The notes beneath the pieces are model-generated. The model ran no database searches and was not told where the DNA came from. It saw nothing but the letters and a program-made list of their open reading frames with translations. Positions 50,997-60,084 of a stretch of DNA of 64,000 bases are shown piece by piece; position 1 is the stretch's first letter; each line of letters begins with the position of its first letter. Origin of the DNA: an uncultured Alphaproteobacteria bacterium (GTDB lineage: Bacteria; Pseudomonadota; Alphaproteobacteria; HIMB59; GCA-002718135); NCBI GenBank assembly GCA_902620285.1, contig CACNHT010000002.1, positions 1 through 64,000 of the forward strand, in the 5' to 3' direction. The position numbers and the translations under genes were made by a program.

Positions 50997-53159
50997 ATGG
51001 CAAATAAGAAAAAAAAAATAACTAAGAAGAAAACATCTAAATCAAAAAAAAATTTACCTGCTAAAAAAAAATCTAAAAAAAATAAAAAAGTTGTAAAGAC
51101 TACAAAACAACCCAAAACAAAATCAAAAAAACAATCTAATAAACTAGTAAAGAAAAAAGTTTCTATAAAATCTAAAAATAAAAATTTACAGGAGTCAAAA
51201 CCAAAAAAAATACCCAAATCAATCTCTGGTTTTAATGAAAATATTAAAGAAATTTTTGCAAAATTAATTAATAAACATAAAGTTGATGGTATATATACAC
51301 AAAAAATTATTGAAAAAGCAATTCCAAAAAAGTTTAGACTCGAAGAAAATATAAAAAAATTTGAAGAGCTCATTACTTCTAACAATATTAAGATTTATTC
51401 TGAAGAAGAAGCTAAAGAACTAATTTCTCTAGCAAAAGAGCAAACAATTAAAAATGAAGATGGTACTGATGAGCAAGAAAAAAAACAAACAGGAAAAACT
51501 GATGATCCTGTAAGATTGTATCTCAGGGATATGGGAGCAGTAGAACTTCTAAGTAGGGAAGGAGAGATTGCTATCGCAAAAAGAATTGAAGCAGGAAGAG
51601 AAAAAATGATTGGGGCTATATGTGAGAGTCCTATGACTATTAGATCTATTATTAATTGGAAAGATGCGATTAAAGACGGAACAATGCTTTTAAGAGATAT
51701 TGTAGATTTAGAGGCTACTTATGACATGTCAGATATTTCAGACTCAAAAATTGAAGATACGCTCAAACTAATTGAGAGTGGTGAGGATGATAAAGAGTCA
51801 AATAAGAAAAAGAAGGATAATGAAAATAAAGACGAGAATAATAATGGAGATGATCAACAGCAAGATGATGATGAAGATGATGATAGTCTAAATGTATCTC
51901 TAGCTGCTATGGAAGAAAAACTAAAACCTAAAGTATTAAATGATTTTAATGATATTACTAAACTTTTCAAAAAACTTCAAAAACATAGTCAAGAATTAAC
52001 TGTAGCAAATAAAAAAAATGAAAAATCTTTTATATCTTTAGAAAAAAAATATATAAAAATTCAAAAAGAAATGGTTGCAGCAATGAAAGCTGTACATTTT
52101 AATTCAACAACAATTGAAGCTCTTATGGAGGCTTTGTATGAGTTAAATAAAAAACTTCTTTTACGAGAAGGAAAAATGTTGCGCATGGCTATAAGTGCTG
52201 GCGTTAAAAGAGAAGATTTTATTGCTCAATATTTAAATTTTAATTTTGAGAAAAATTGGATACAAGGGTTACTAGCAACGAAAAATAAAAACTGGGAAAA
52301 ATTTATTAATAGAAACCACATTGAAATAAATAAAAATATTGAAGAAATTAAAGAAATACAAACTGCGTCTGAATTACCTTTATCTGAATTTAGAAGAATA
52401 GTTGGAACCGTACAACAAGGTGAAAGATCAGCTAATAGAGCCAAAAAAGAAATGATAGAATCTAATCTAAGATTAGTTATTTCGATTGCCAAAAAATACA
52501 CCAATAGAGGTCTTCAATTCTTAGATTTAATTCAAGAAGGTAATATAGGTTTAATGAAAGCAGTTGATAAATTTGAATATCGTAGAGGTTATAAATTTTC
52601 TACTTACGCTACCTGGTGGATTAGACAAGCAATAACAAGATCAATTGCTGATCAAGCTAGAACAATTAGAATTCCAGTCCATATGATAGAAACAATAAAT
52701 AAAATTGTTAGAACAACAAGACAAATCATGTCCGAGATCGGCAGAGAGCCAACACCTAACGAATTAGCAGATAGATTACATATGCCTTTAGATAAAGTAA
52801 AAAAAGTTCTTAAAATTGCAAAAGAACCTATTAGTTTAGAAACACCAGTCGGAGATGAAGAAGATAGTTCTTTAGGAGATTTTATTGAAGATAAAAATGC
52901 GCTTATACCAATAGATGCTGCAGTTAAAAGTTCACTAAGAGATACTACTACAAGAATATTGTCTTCTTTAACACCTAGAGAAGAGAGAGTTTTAAGAATG
53001 CGTTTTGGTATTGGCATGAATAGCGATCATACTTTAGAAGAAGTTGGTCAGCAATTTAGTGTTACAAGAGAAAGAATAAGACAAATAGAGGCAAAGGCCT
53101 TACGAAAATTAAAGCACCCAACTAGAGCAAGAAAGTTAAAAACATTTCTTGACGAATAA
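50997..53159 (+). CDS. rpoD: RNA polymerase sigma-70 factor RpoD
   Basis: A 720-residue primary sigma factor. Region 1.1 (about 78-140), region 1.2 ([12 protein letters not shown]), a long non-conserved insert that includes an acidic Asp/Asn/Gln stretch (about 260-297), region 2 with [23 protein letters not shown] and [11 protein letters not shown], region 3, and region 4 with [17 protein letters not shown] are all present. The first ~74 residues are an extension with 34 lysines, no arginine and only one acidic residue. It starts 4 nt after dnaG and overlaps the MBL gene by one base (TAATG). The basic extension is unusual for its uniform Lys content. Confidence 0.96.
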   Translation: MANKKKKITKKKTSKSKKNLPAKKKSKKNKKVVKTTKQPKTKSKKQSNKLVKKKVSIKSKNKNLQESKPKKIPKSISGFNENIKEIFAKLINKHKVDGIYTQKIIEKAIPKKFRLEENIKKFEELITSNNIKIYSEEEAKELISLAKEQTIKNEDGTDEQEKKQTGKTDDPVRLYLRDMGAVELLSREGEIAIAKRIEAGREKMIGAICESPMTIRSIINWKDAIKDGTMLLRDIVDLEATYDMSDISDSKIEDTLKLIESGEDDKESNKKKKDNENKDENNNGDDQQQDDDEDDDSLNVSLAAMEEKLKPKVLNDFNDITKLFKKLQKHSQELTVANKKNEKSFISLEKKYIKIQKEMVAAMKAVHFNSTTIEALMEALYELNKKLLLREGKMLRMAISAGVKREDFIAQYLNFNFEKNWIQGLLATKNKNWEKFINRNHIEINKNIEEIKEIQTASELPLSEFRRIVGTVQQGERSANRAKKEMIESNLRLVISIAKKYTNRGLQFLDLIQEGNIGLMKAVDKFEYRRGYKFSTYATWWIRQAITRSIADQARTIRIPVHMIETINKIVRTTRQIMSEIGREPTPNELADRLHMPLDKVKKVLKIAKEPISLETPVGDEEDSSLGDFIEDKNALIPIDAAVKSSLRDTTTRILSSLTPREERVLRMRFGIGMNSDHTLEEVGQQFSVTRERIRQIEAKALRKLKHPTRARKLKTFLDE

Positions 53160-53986
53160 TGAAGCTTACGCTTCTTGGAACTGGATGCCCTTCTATTGAT
53201 TATAAAAGGTGTGGATCAGCAAACTTGATTTGTTCAAAAAAAACTAAAATCCTAATTGATTGTGGTTCTGGTGTAACACAAAGATTAAATCAAAGCGGAC
53301 ATTCTTCAGCAGAGATTGATGCTTTATTGCTTACGCATTTGCATACAGATCATGTAATAGATCTATATCAACTCATTATATCATCTTGGCACTCAGATAG
53401 AGATGTAATTTGGAAAATATATGGTCCTAAAGGAACAAAAAAATTTGTTGATCAAATTTTTCTAGCATGGAAAAATGAACGAAAATTAAGAATTTCTTAT
53501 GAAAAAAGAAAATCAATAAAAGCTCTCAAATATAAAGTTTATGAATTTAATAAAACAGGTTTAATAAATATAAAAGATATAAAGTTTAAATATTTCGAAG
53601 TAGACCATAAGCCAGTACAATTTGCTTATGGCTTTTCATTTTATAATAACAAGAAGAAATTAACTATAAGTGGCGATACAAGACCATGTGAAAGTTTGAT
53701 GCAAAATGCACAAAACTCTGATGTTTTACTTCATGAGGTTTTTATAGAATATGAAATGAATAAAACATCTAAATTAAGAACAAAAAAAACTTTACATAAT
53801 GTTAAAGAATATCATACCCCGAGTAATCTTGTTGGTAAAGTAGCTAAATTAACCAACTGTAAAAAACTTGTTTTAACACATTTTGTCCCAACAAGATTTA
53901 ATGTTTCAAAATTAAAGAAAATTGTAAAAAAAGATTTTGGCAAAGATCCAATAATTGGAGAAGATTTATTAACAATAAATATCTAA
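53159..53986 (+). CDS. Metallo-beta-lactamase-fold hydrolase (RNase Z/arylsulfatase-like group)
   Basis: A 275-residue MBL-fold hydrolase. The metal-binding H60-x-H62-x-D64-H65 is in LTHLHTDHVIDL; ISGDTRPCESLM gives the bridging Asp and VLTHFVPTRF the final His. The domain order resembles ribonuclease Z and related phosphodiesterases, but the RNase Z exosite arm is not evident. Coupled to rpoD (TAATG). Substrate unknown; nuclease or small phosphodiester/ester hydrolysis is possible. Its stop shares the CTAA with the convergent PanB-like gene. Confidence 0.88.
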   Translation: MKLTLLGTGCPSIDYKRCGSANLICSKKTKILIDCGSGVTQRLNQSGHSSAEIDALLLTHLHTDHVIDLYQLIISSWHSDRDVIWKIYGPKGTKKFVDQIFLAWKNERKLRISYEKRKSIKALKYKVYEFNKTGLINIKDIKFKYFEVDHKPVQFAYGFSFYNNKKKLTISGDTRPCESLMQNAQNSDVLLHEVFIEYEMNKTSKLRTKKTLHNVKEYHTPSNLVGKVAKLTNCKKLVLTHFVPTRFNVSKLKKIVKKDFGKDPIIGEDLLTINI

Positions 53987-54810
53987 CCAATCTTATTTAA
54001 AAATTTTTCAAACTCTTCATCTTTTATTTCTACAATATTTGATGGAGTTGGAAACTCTCTATTATTTACATCCTTAATAAATTTTTTAAGTCCTTCTATT
54101 GTATCATCTAATAGCTTCTCATAGGATTTATTTGTATCCTTAAATACTTTTGCGTGACGAGGCACTCTATCAGTATTAGTACCTATAACATCTTGAATAA
54201 ATAAAAACTCAACATCACATTTAGGACCACTTCCCATAGACAATGTTAATAAATTTACTTTTTTTGTAATAATTTCTGCAACTCTATCTGGAACGCATTC
54301 TACCTCAAGACCAATTGCACCTGCTTTATCGTATTCTAATGCATCTTGATAAACTTTATATGCAGATTTAGCATCTTTCCCTACTGCCTTGAAACCACCA
54401 GTCCATGTACTTTTATAAGGTATTAAACCTATATGACTGACAGCCGGCAATCCTTCATTTCGAAGAGCTTCTATAAATCTTGGACTATTTCCGCAATAAA
54501 CTGCATCTGCCCCATTTTCTCTCGCAATAAGAGCAGCATCAATTGCTTTTTCTGTAGAAGATAATTGACCAAGACCATAAATCATAAAAGTGTTTGGAGC
54601 TGCGTCTCGAATATCTTTAATATGCGCATCCCTAAACCATCTATTTGTTGGCACACCTGTTCTTAATGTGTCTTTCTTAAACGAAACAATTTGGATATCT
54701 ATTCCAGCTTGTTCAGCTGCATATGCTTCTAAAGCATTTGTTACATATAGTTCTGTTAATTTAACTTTTCCTTTTTTATCAAATAAATCTTTAACTGTAA
54801 GTTTTGACAT
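53983..54810 (-). CDS. PanB-fold (ketopantoate hydroxymethyltransferase-like) enzyme, metal ligands not conserved
   Basis: A 275-residue protein with the PanB fold: VSHIGLIPYKST (compare GHxGLTPQ), TGGFKAVGK, and IGLEVECVP, matching the PanB segment with the catalytic Glu (here E171, and H126 for the PanB His). The PanB metal ligands are not seen: the LVGDS position reads IVSFKK (41-46), the DMPF position reads FMIYGLGQ (75-82), and the KLEGG position reads VYCGNS (104-109). It therefore probably catalyses a different aldol/retro-aldol or lyase step. It is third in the minus arm, overlapping GH4 by one base, so it likely processes a product of the glycosidase/dioxygenase. A pantothenate role is unlikely. 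Confidence 0.75.
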   Translation of the reverse strand: MSKLTVKDLFDKKGKVKLTELYVTNALEAYAAEQAGIDIQIVSFKKDTLRTGVPTNRWFRDAHIKDIRDAAPNTFMIYGLGQLSSTEKAIDAALIARENGADAVYCGNSPRFIEALRNEGLPAVSHIGLIPYKSTWTGGFKAVGKDAKSAYKVYQDALEYDKAGAIGLEVECVPDRVAEIITKKVNLLTLSMGSGPKCDVEFLFIQDVIGTNTDRVPRHAKVFKDTNKSYEKLLDDTIEGLKKFIKDVNNREFPTPSNIVEIKDEEFEKFLNKIG

Positions 54811-56171
54811 TAATTATATTTGGGTAAGTAATTCCCGTGTGCTTCAATTAACTTATCAACCATTGCATATATCTCATCAATAGATAAATTTGCACCAGTG
54901 AGTGGGTCAAGCATTGCAGCATGATATATATGCTCTTTTTTATTTGTTAATGCGGCTTCTGCAGTCAATATTTGAACATTTATATTTGTTCTCATTAAAG
55001 CTGCTAAGTGTTCTGGCAAACGTCCAGTTTTTTGAGGCTGATTACCATTTGAATTAATTAAACAAGGAACTTCGACACAGCAATTTGATGGTAAATTATC
55101 AATATATCCATCATTCATCACATTACCATTAATTGTTACTTCATTGTTGTTTGCTACAGCATCCATTATGTATGATGCATATTCCTTACCTCTTTTTAGA
55201 GGTTGATTATGTATAGGCGTCATATCTTTTTCCAAGTCATCCCAAAGCTTGATATTATTTTCACATCTATCAATGTATTCTTCTATGGGAATTTTATATT
55301 GATCAATTAAATCTTGTCTGTTCTGCTTTATGAACCATGGAACGTATTCAGCAAAATGTTCGCTAGACTCTGTAACAAAATAACCAAATCGTCTTAAAAT
55401 TTCGTATCTTACTTTTTCATGTAGCACTTTATCTGATTCACTATCTTTACCTATACTTCTAGTTGATGTTATTTTATCACTCACAATATCATCAGCTAAT
55501 TTTTTTAATTTTGGGTAAAGATCTTCTCCACCATTACCATTCTTTTTTGTAAACTTTTTATAGAAAGCCATGTGGTTAATTCCAGCACATAGATAATCAA
55601 TATCCTCAATTTTTTCATTTAAATCTCTAGCAAGCATTTCTGCAGTTCCTTGTACAGAATGACAAAGTCCTATAGATTTAATTCCAGGGCAAGCATTATT
55701 TATTGCTATCATGTTTGAACACATTGGGTTTACATATTGTAACCATAAAGAATTTGGACAAAGATCCATTATGTCTTTACCAATATCTACTAAAACGGGA
55801 ATGGTTCTTAGACCTCTCATAATTCCACCAATACCAAGGGTATCAGCTATTGTCTGTTTTAACCCAAATTGATTTGGAATATCAAAATCGATTACTGTTG
55901 ATGGTTTGTATCCACCTACCTGTATAGTTGACTGAACAAAATCAGAACCCGCTAAAGCTTCTTTTCTATTAGTGTATGATTTTATATTAGGAGATGCATT
56001 TAATTTTTTTGCAATTACATCTAATAATTCATGAGAAATTTTTAATCTTTTTTCATCAATATCTACAAGTGCAATATCCATTTTTTTAAAATCATCAATG
56101 AACATTAAATCTGTAAAAATATTTTTGGTAAATACTGCGCTACCAGCACCAATGATTGTAAGCTTAGTCAA
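54810..56171 (-). CDS. GH4 family glycosidase (MelA-like)
   Basis: A 453-residue glycoside hydrolase family 4 enzyme, which uses NAD+ and a divalent metal to oxidise C3 of the sugar and cleave the glycoside by elimination. The N-terminal NAD motif is GAGSAVF (8-14), the VNPM segment is at 148-150, and the metal/active-site residues are C170-H171 (GLCHSVQ) and N199-H200 (INHMAFY), as in alpha-galactosidase/alpha-glucosidase MelA and AglA. Length is normal. It overlaps the PhyH gene by 8 nt and the PanB-like gene by one base. Sugar specificity (gluco/galacto/glucurono) cannot be fixed from motifs. Confidence 0.92.
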   Translation of the reverse strand: MTKLTIIGAGSAVFTKNIFTDLMFIDDFKKMDIALVDIDEKRLKISHELLDVIAKKLNASPNIKSYTNRKEALAGSDFVQSTIQVGGYKPSTVIDFDIPNQFGLKQTIADTLGIGGIMRGLRTIPVLVDIGKDIMDLCPNSLWLQYVNPMCSNMIAINNACPGIKSIGLCHSVQGTAEMLARDLNEKIEDIDYLCAGINHMAFYKKFTKKNGNGGEDLYPKLKKLADDIVSDKITSTRSIGKDSESDKVLHEKVRYEILRRFGYFVTESSEHFAEYVPWFIKQNRQDLIDQYKIPIEEYIDRCENNIKLWDDLEKDMTPIHNQPLKRGKEYASYIMDAVANNNEVTINGNVMNDGYIDNLPSNCCVEVPCLINSNGNQPQKTGRLPEHLAALMRTNINVQILTAEAALTNKKEHIYHAAMLDPLTGANLSIDEIYAMVDKLIEAHGNYLPKYN

Positions 56172-56904
56172 TTTTATACTCCATAATTGAATTATGATTT
56201 GCTACTTTTAACTGGTTATAAGAAGCATGTCCAATTTCTTTATAAGGATTATTGGATTTAGTATTAAAGCACACTATTAATGTTCTTCTAGAATTTTGTG
56301 ATTTATTTGCATCAGAAGAGTGCAATAGATTTGCATGAAAGAATAATGCATCTCCTGGTTCTGCTTCAATATAAACAGACTCATGTCTTTTTTCTAATTC
56401 TCTTATTCTTTCATTATCTGCCGTTTGTTCAGGTGTGTCTGATCGTTCATGGCTAATTCTTCCAACACGATGAGAACCCTTTAATACTTTAAGGCAACCA
56501 TTTTCTTTATTTGCTTTATCAAGCATTATAAAACATGATGCCATATCTGGATAAAGACAAGCATTGTGATACCAATAACCATAATCTTGATGCCAATCAA
56601 ATCCACCATCACCTGGATTTTTCCAAATAATTTTAGAATGATAATGATAAACTTCATCATTTAAGAATGTTTCCATTGGTTTGACTATTCTCTCATTAGT
56701 AGAGAATTTTCCAAATAAATCCTCTGAAGGATGATTCCACATTGTCATTGTTAGTTTGCCAGTTGAAGTTGTTGTTTCTCTAGCACTCTCCTCTTTATCT
56801 TGTCGAATAGCTATATATTGATTTAGCTTATCGATCTCTTTATTAGAAAAAAGACCTTTCTTTAGTACAAATCCATTCGTTATAAAATTCTGTAAATCAG
56901 TCAT
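56164..56904 (-). CDS. Phytanoyl-CoA dioxygenase (PhyH) family protein
   Basis: A 246-residue Fe(II)/2-oxoglutarate oxygenase of the PhyH family. The iron ligands are H105-x-D107 (in FDWHQDYGYW) and H195 (ANLLHSSDAN), and R206 or R207 would bind 2-oxoglutarate. It is the first gene of the minus arm of the glycoside locus, 8 nt overlap with GH4. It may hydroxylate the aglycone or the sugar before or after cleavage. PhyH proteins act on varied substrates, so this is inference. Confidence 0.88.
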   Translation of the reverse strand: MTDLQNFITNGFVLKKGLFSNKEIDKLNQYIAIRQDKEESARETTTSTGKLTMTMWNHPSEDLFGKFSTNERIVKPMETFLNDEVYHYHSKIIWKNPGDGGFDWHQDYGYWYHNACLYPDMASCFIMLDKANKENGCLKVLKGSHRVGRISHERSDTPEQTADNERIRELEKRHESVYIEAEPGDALFFHANLLHSSDANKSQNSRRTLIVCFNTKSNNPYKEIGHASYNQLKVANHNSIMEYKID

Positions 56905-56943
56905 TTTTAATATTTTTTTTAATGATGTATAAAAAATAAAATA

Positions 56944-56971
56944 TTGTCAATTAATTTACTCAGTGTAAAAA
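56944..56971. promoter_or_regulatory. Overlapping divergent promoters of the glycoside locus, with possible operator
   Basis: In the 74-bp gap (56905-56978), ATTGTCAAT (56943-56951) reads TTGTCA on plus (56944-56949) and TTGACA on minus (56950-56945), so both directions could share one -35 site. Plus: 16 bp later TAAAAA (56966-56971) is a weak -10, which would make the GH4 mRNA nearly leaderless. Minus: TATACA at 56931-56926 is at a short 13-bp spacing. TTACTCAGTGTAA (56956-56968) is an imperfect palindrome beside the plus -10, a candidate operator. Pattern only. Confidence 0.3.
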
Positions 56972-56978
56972 TGAAAAT

Positions 56979-58463
56979 ATGAAAATTAGTTTTATTGGTG
57001 CTGGCAGTATAGGTTTTACTCAAACTTTGGTAAGAGACTTGCTAAAAGTTCCTGAATTTCAAGATATCACTTTTTCATTTCATGACATATCAGAAAAAAA
57101 TTTAGATTTGGTTTCTCGATTAATTCAAAAAGATATTGAGCAAAATAAACTTCCAGCAAAGATTGAACAATCTACTGATAGAAAAAAATCTTTAGATGGA
57201 GCTAAATATATTATCAACTGTACTCGAATTGGCGGGTTAGAAGCATTTGAACATGATATAAATATCCCTCTTCAATATGGAGTTGATCAATGTGTGGGAG
57301 ATACAATTTGTGCTGGTGGAATTTTATATGGACAAAGAAATATTCCTCAAACTTTAAATTTTTGTGAAGATATAAAATCTTATTCCCATACAGATGCATT
57401 ATTTTTAAATTATTCTAATCCCATGGCTATGAACACATGGGCAGCTGTATCAGAAGCAAAAGTAAATACAGTTGGTTTGTGCCACGGTGTTCAAGGTGGT
57501 GCTAAATTAATTTCTAAAGCTTTAGGTTCTGAAAATGATACAGATCTTGAGTATATGTGTAGTGGCATAAATCATATGACTTGGTACATTGAATTAAAAT
57601 ACAAAGGTAAAAATGTTACAAAAGATGAGCTTATTGAAGCACTAGAAAATCATCCCGAAATATCAAAACAAGAAAAAGTTAGAATTGATATTCTGAAGAG
57701 ATTTGGTTTGTTCTCAACTGAGAGTAATGGTCATTTAAGTGAATATCTTCCATGGTACAGGAAAAGAGTAGAAGAAATACCAAAGTGGATTGATTTATCA
57801 AATTGGATACATGGTGAAACAGGTGGCTATTTGAGAGTTACATCAGAAAAAAGGAATTGGTTTGTTGAAGATTTTTCAAAATTTTTAAATGAATCTGGAA
57901 TTGATTTATCAACGCATAAAAGATCCACTGAACATGGAAGCTATATAATAGAAGCTATAGAAACTAACAGACCTTATCGTGGCCATTTTAATGTTGTCAA
58001 TAATGGCACAATAACAAATTTACCTGACGATTGTGTAATCGAGAGTACTGGTATGGTTGATAAGGATGGTATTAAAATGATTAAAGGCATCGAATTACCC
58101 ATGGCTTGCGCATCACTTTGCCGTACTTCAATTGACGTTCAAAGAATGGCCGTAAAAGCTGCAATTGAAGGTGATATCAATCTTTTAAAATTAGCTGTTC
58201 TACAAGATCCATTAGTAAGTGCTGTTTGTTCACCTGATGAAGTTTGGGCAATGGTAGATGAAATGTTAGTTGCACAATCTAAGTGGTTACCGCAATATCA
58301 AAACGAAATGGACCAAGCATTAGAAAGAATAAAAAAATCAACTGTTAAAAAGAAAAATTTCAAAGGTGCTGCTAGAATGAAAACAAGATCACCTGAAGAG
58401 TTAAAAAATGATAAAGAATCATCTCTTCTTGTAGAAGCACAAGCTTTTGAATTTGATAAATAA
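56979..58463 (+). CDS. GH4 family glycosidase, long form
   Basis: A 494-residue GH4 enzyme, distinct from the one at 54810-56171. The NAD motif is FIGAGSIGF (5-13), SNPM lies at 146-149, and the metal/active-site residues are C168-H169 (GLCHGVQ) and H199 (INHMTWY). The NAD/metal core is like MelA/AglA. About 45 residues extend past the normal end (Lys-rich then acidic, ~450-494), a feature the first GH4 lacks. It starts the plus arm, divergent from PhyH across 74 bp, and the halogenase-like gene follows after 3 nt. Two paralogous GH4s suggest two linkages or sugars from one substrate family. Confidence 0.92.
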   Translation: MKISFIGAGSIGFTQTLVRDLLKVPEFQDITFSFHDISEKNLDLVSRLIQKDIEQNKLPAKIEQSTDRKKSLDGAKYIINCTRIGGLEAFEHDINIPLQYGVDQCVGDTICAGGILYGQRNIPQTLNFCEDIKSYSHTDALFLNYSNPMAMNTWAAVSEAKVNTVGLCHGVQGGAKLISKALGSENDTDLEYMCSGINHMTWYIELKYKGKNVTKDELIEALENHPEISKQEKVRIDILKRFGLFSTESNGHLSEYLPWYRKRVEEIPKWIDLSNWIHGETGGYLRVTSEKRNWFVEDFSKFLNESGIDLSTHKRSTEHGSYIIEAIETNRPYRGHFNVVNNGTITNLPDDCVIESTGMVDKDGIKMIKGIELPMACASLCRTSIDVQRMAVKAAIEGDINLLKLAVLQDPLVSAVCSPDEVWAMVDEMLVAQSKWLPQYQNEMDQALERIKKSTVKKKNFKGAARMKTRSPEELKNDKESSLLVEAQAFEFDK

Positions 58464-58466
58464 TTT

Positions 58467-59996
58467 ATGAAAGACATTAAAAATGTTGTTATTTTAGGCG
58501 GTGGAACTGCTGGTTGGTTAGCCGCTTATATTATGAGTGATTTTTTTTACTCAAATAAATTAAATGCAAATGTAAAAGTAATTGAATCATCGAAAATTCC
58601 TACCATTGGTGTTGGAGAGGGAACAACAAGTATTTTTTATGAGTTTTTAAAAAAATATAATTTAGATGAGACAGATTTTTTAAAAGAAACTAAAGCTACT
58701 TTAAAGTTTGGTATTGTTCATAAAGACTGGAAAGAATTAGGGTATACATATTATGGACCAATTGATGATCCACAATTAATTGCACCAAAAGGTAAGCCAG
58801 AAAATTTTGAATATTTAAAAGCTTATGCTGTTGCTGCTGGGAGACCAGTTTCAGAAATTCACCTTCATACTTTGCTTATGCAAAATAAAAAAGTTCCATA
58901 TGTTTATAAAGATAATAACTTAGAACTTATTAGTCCATTTTATTATGCATATCATTTTGATAATTCACTAGTGGCTAGTTATTTAAAGAAAAGATCACAG
59001 AATATAGAAATAATTGATGATATTTATACATCTTCTAAAATGAATGATGATGGAACAGTAAAATCTTTACATTTTCAAAGTGGTTTAGAATTAGAAGTTG
59101 ATCTTGTTATTGATTGTAGTGGATTTAAGAAATTAATTATTGGAGACCAGTACAAAACAAAATGGAAATCTTATCAAGACAACTTGCCAGTTAATAGAGC
59201 AATGCCATTTTTTCTAGATATTAATGAAGATAATTATATTAATTATACTTTAGCTTGGGCACAAAAATTTGGTTGGATGTGGCAAATTCCAACCCAAGAA
59301 AGAATAGGTGCTGGCTATGTATATTGTGATCAATTTATATCACCTGATCAAGCACAAGAAGAAATAGAAAAAGTTCTTGGACATAAAATTGAACCAAGAA
59401 GAGATATAAAATTTAACAGTGGCCGTCTTGAAAAGTATTGGGTAAAAAATTGTTTAGCAATTGGATTATCATCTGGCTTTCTTGAACCATTGGAGGCTAC
59501 CTCCATTCATAGTACGTTAGTACAATTAATTTTATTTGCTTCTGAATATTTAAAAAAAGAAATGGATTTTAACGATGATACTAAAATATCAGATTTTAAT
59601 AATCGTATTGGTCGACAGTTTGATGATTTTAAAACATTTTTGAATATGCATTATGTTTCTAAAAGAAGAGACTCAAAATTTTGGGAATATGTTGCTGATG
59701 AATGTATTAGTGATGAAACAAAAAAACTTATATCACTTTGGCAAGATGAACTTCCAAGTTTGGATCACTTTGATGATTACTTATCTGGTTTACCTCATGT
59801 ACAATCACAATTGTATTATCCGGTAGTGGATGGTTTAGGTTTATTAAATAAAGAATCTGCAAGAGATCAAATGAGTAAATATGATCTTCGATCAACTTCC
59901 AGAAAGTTTTACAATGAATTTTCTGAAAAATTTAATGAAATTATAAAGAATTCTCTTACACACAACCAATTTATAGATCTTTCAGTAAATTCTTAA
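58467..59996 (+). CDS. Flavin-dependent halogenase-like protein (tryptophan halogenase family)
   Basis: A 509-residue FAD protein of the tryptophan halogenase family. GGGTAGW (11-17) binds FAD, IPTIGVGEGTT (44-54) follows, K80 (ATLKFG) matches the essential lysine of PrnA/RebH, and WMWQI (270-274) is the W-x-W-x-I halogenase motif. The later FLEPLEATS (338-346) keeps the essential-type Glu (E343), but the usual Ser and Gly of the F-x-x-P-x-x-S-x-G motif read Ala and Ser. Halogenation is possible but unproved; many relatives in sugar clusters have no known product. It would need reduced FAD from a flavin reductase. Confidence 0.85.
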   Translation: MKDIKNVVILGGGTAGWLAAYIMSDFFYSNKLNANVKVIESSKIPTIGVGEGTTSIFYEFLKKYNLDETDFLKETKATLKFGIVHKDWKELGYTYYGPIDDPQLIAPKGKPENFEYLKAYAVAAGRPVSEIHLHTLLMQNKKVPYVYKDNNLELISPFYYAYHFDNSLVASYLKKRSQNIEIIDDIYTSSKMNDDGTVKSLHFQSGLELEVDLVIDCSGFKKLIIGDQYKTKWKSYQDNLPVNRAMPFFLDINEDNYINYTLAWAQKFGWMWQIPTQERIGAGYVYCDQFISPDQAQEEIEKVLGHKIEPRRDIKFNSGRLEKYWVKNCLAIGLSSGFLEPLEATSIHSTLVQLILFASEYLKKEMDFNDDTKISDFNNRIGRQFDDFKTFLNMHYVSKRRDSKFWEYVADECISDETKKLISLWQDELPSLDHFDDYLSGLPHVQSQLYYPVVDGLGLLNKESARDQMSKYDLRSTSRKFYNEFSEKFNEIIKNSLTHNQFIDLSVNS

Positions 59997-60030
59997 GATT
60001 CTATAAAATATTCAAATTTTGATATTGATT

Positions 60031-60059
60031 TTGAGACAAAAAAACCTTTTATTTAAATA
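60031..60059 (+). promoter_or_regulatory. Possible promoter before the ABC binding-protein gene
   Basis: TTGAGA (60031-60036), a 17-bp spacer and TAAATA (60054-60059) could give the binding-protein gene its own promoter within the 85-bp gap. A perfect 16-bp A+T palindrome, AAATAAATATTTATTT (60055-60070), overlaps the -10; it may be an operator, a leader stem or chance. Confidence 0.3.
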
Positions 60060-60074
60060 AATATTTATTTCCAA

Positions 60075-60080
60075 GGGAGG
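60075..60080 (+). promoter_or_regulatory. Strong Shine-Dalgarno deciding the binding-protein start
   Basis: GGGAGG at 60075-60080 is one of few clear SD sites in the window. Two ATGs follow: 60082 is only one base away, while 60085 is four bases away and fits better. The site suggests high translation of the binding protein. Confidence 0.7.
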
Positions 60081-60084
60081 AATG

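Noticed and set aside
50981..51385. Antisense 134-codon Phe/Leu-rich frame opposite rpoD
   Set aside because: It is the complement of the Lys-rich AAA/AAG runs at the rpoD start, which automatically gives Phe/Leu-rich frames.
54810..58463. The two GH4 genes as a recent tandem duplication
   Set aside because: They are in opposite orientation, differ in length and through most of their sequence outside the NAD and Cys-His motifs, so they are old paralogues.
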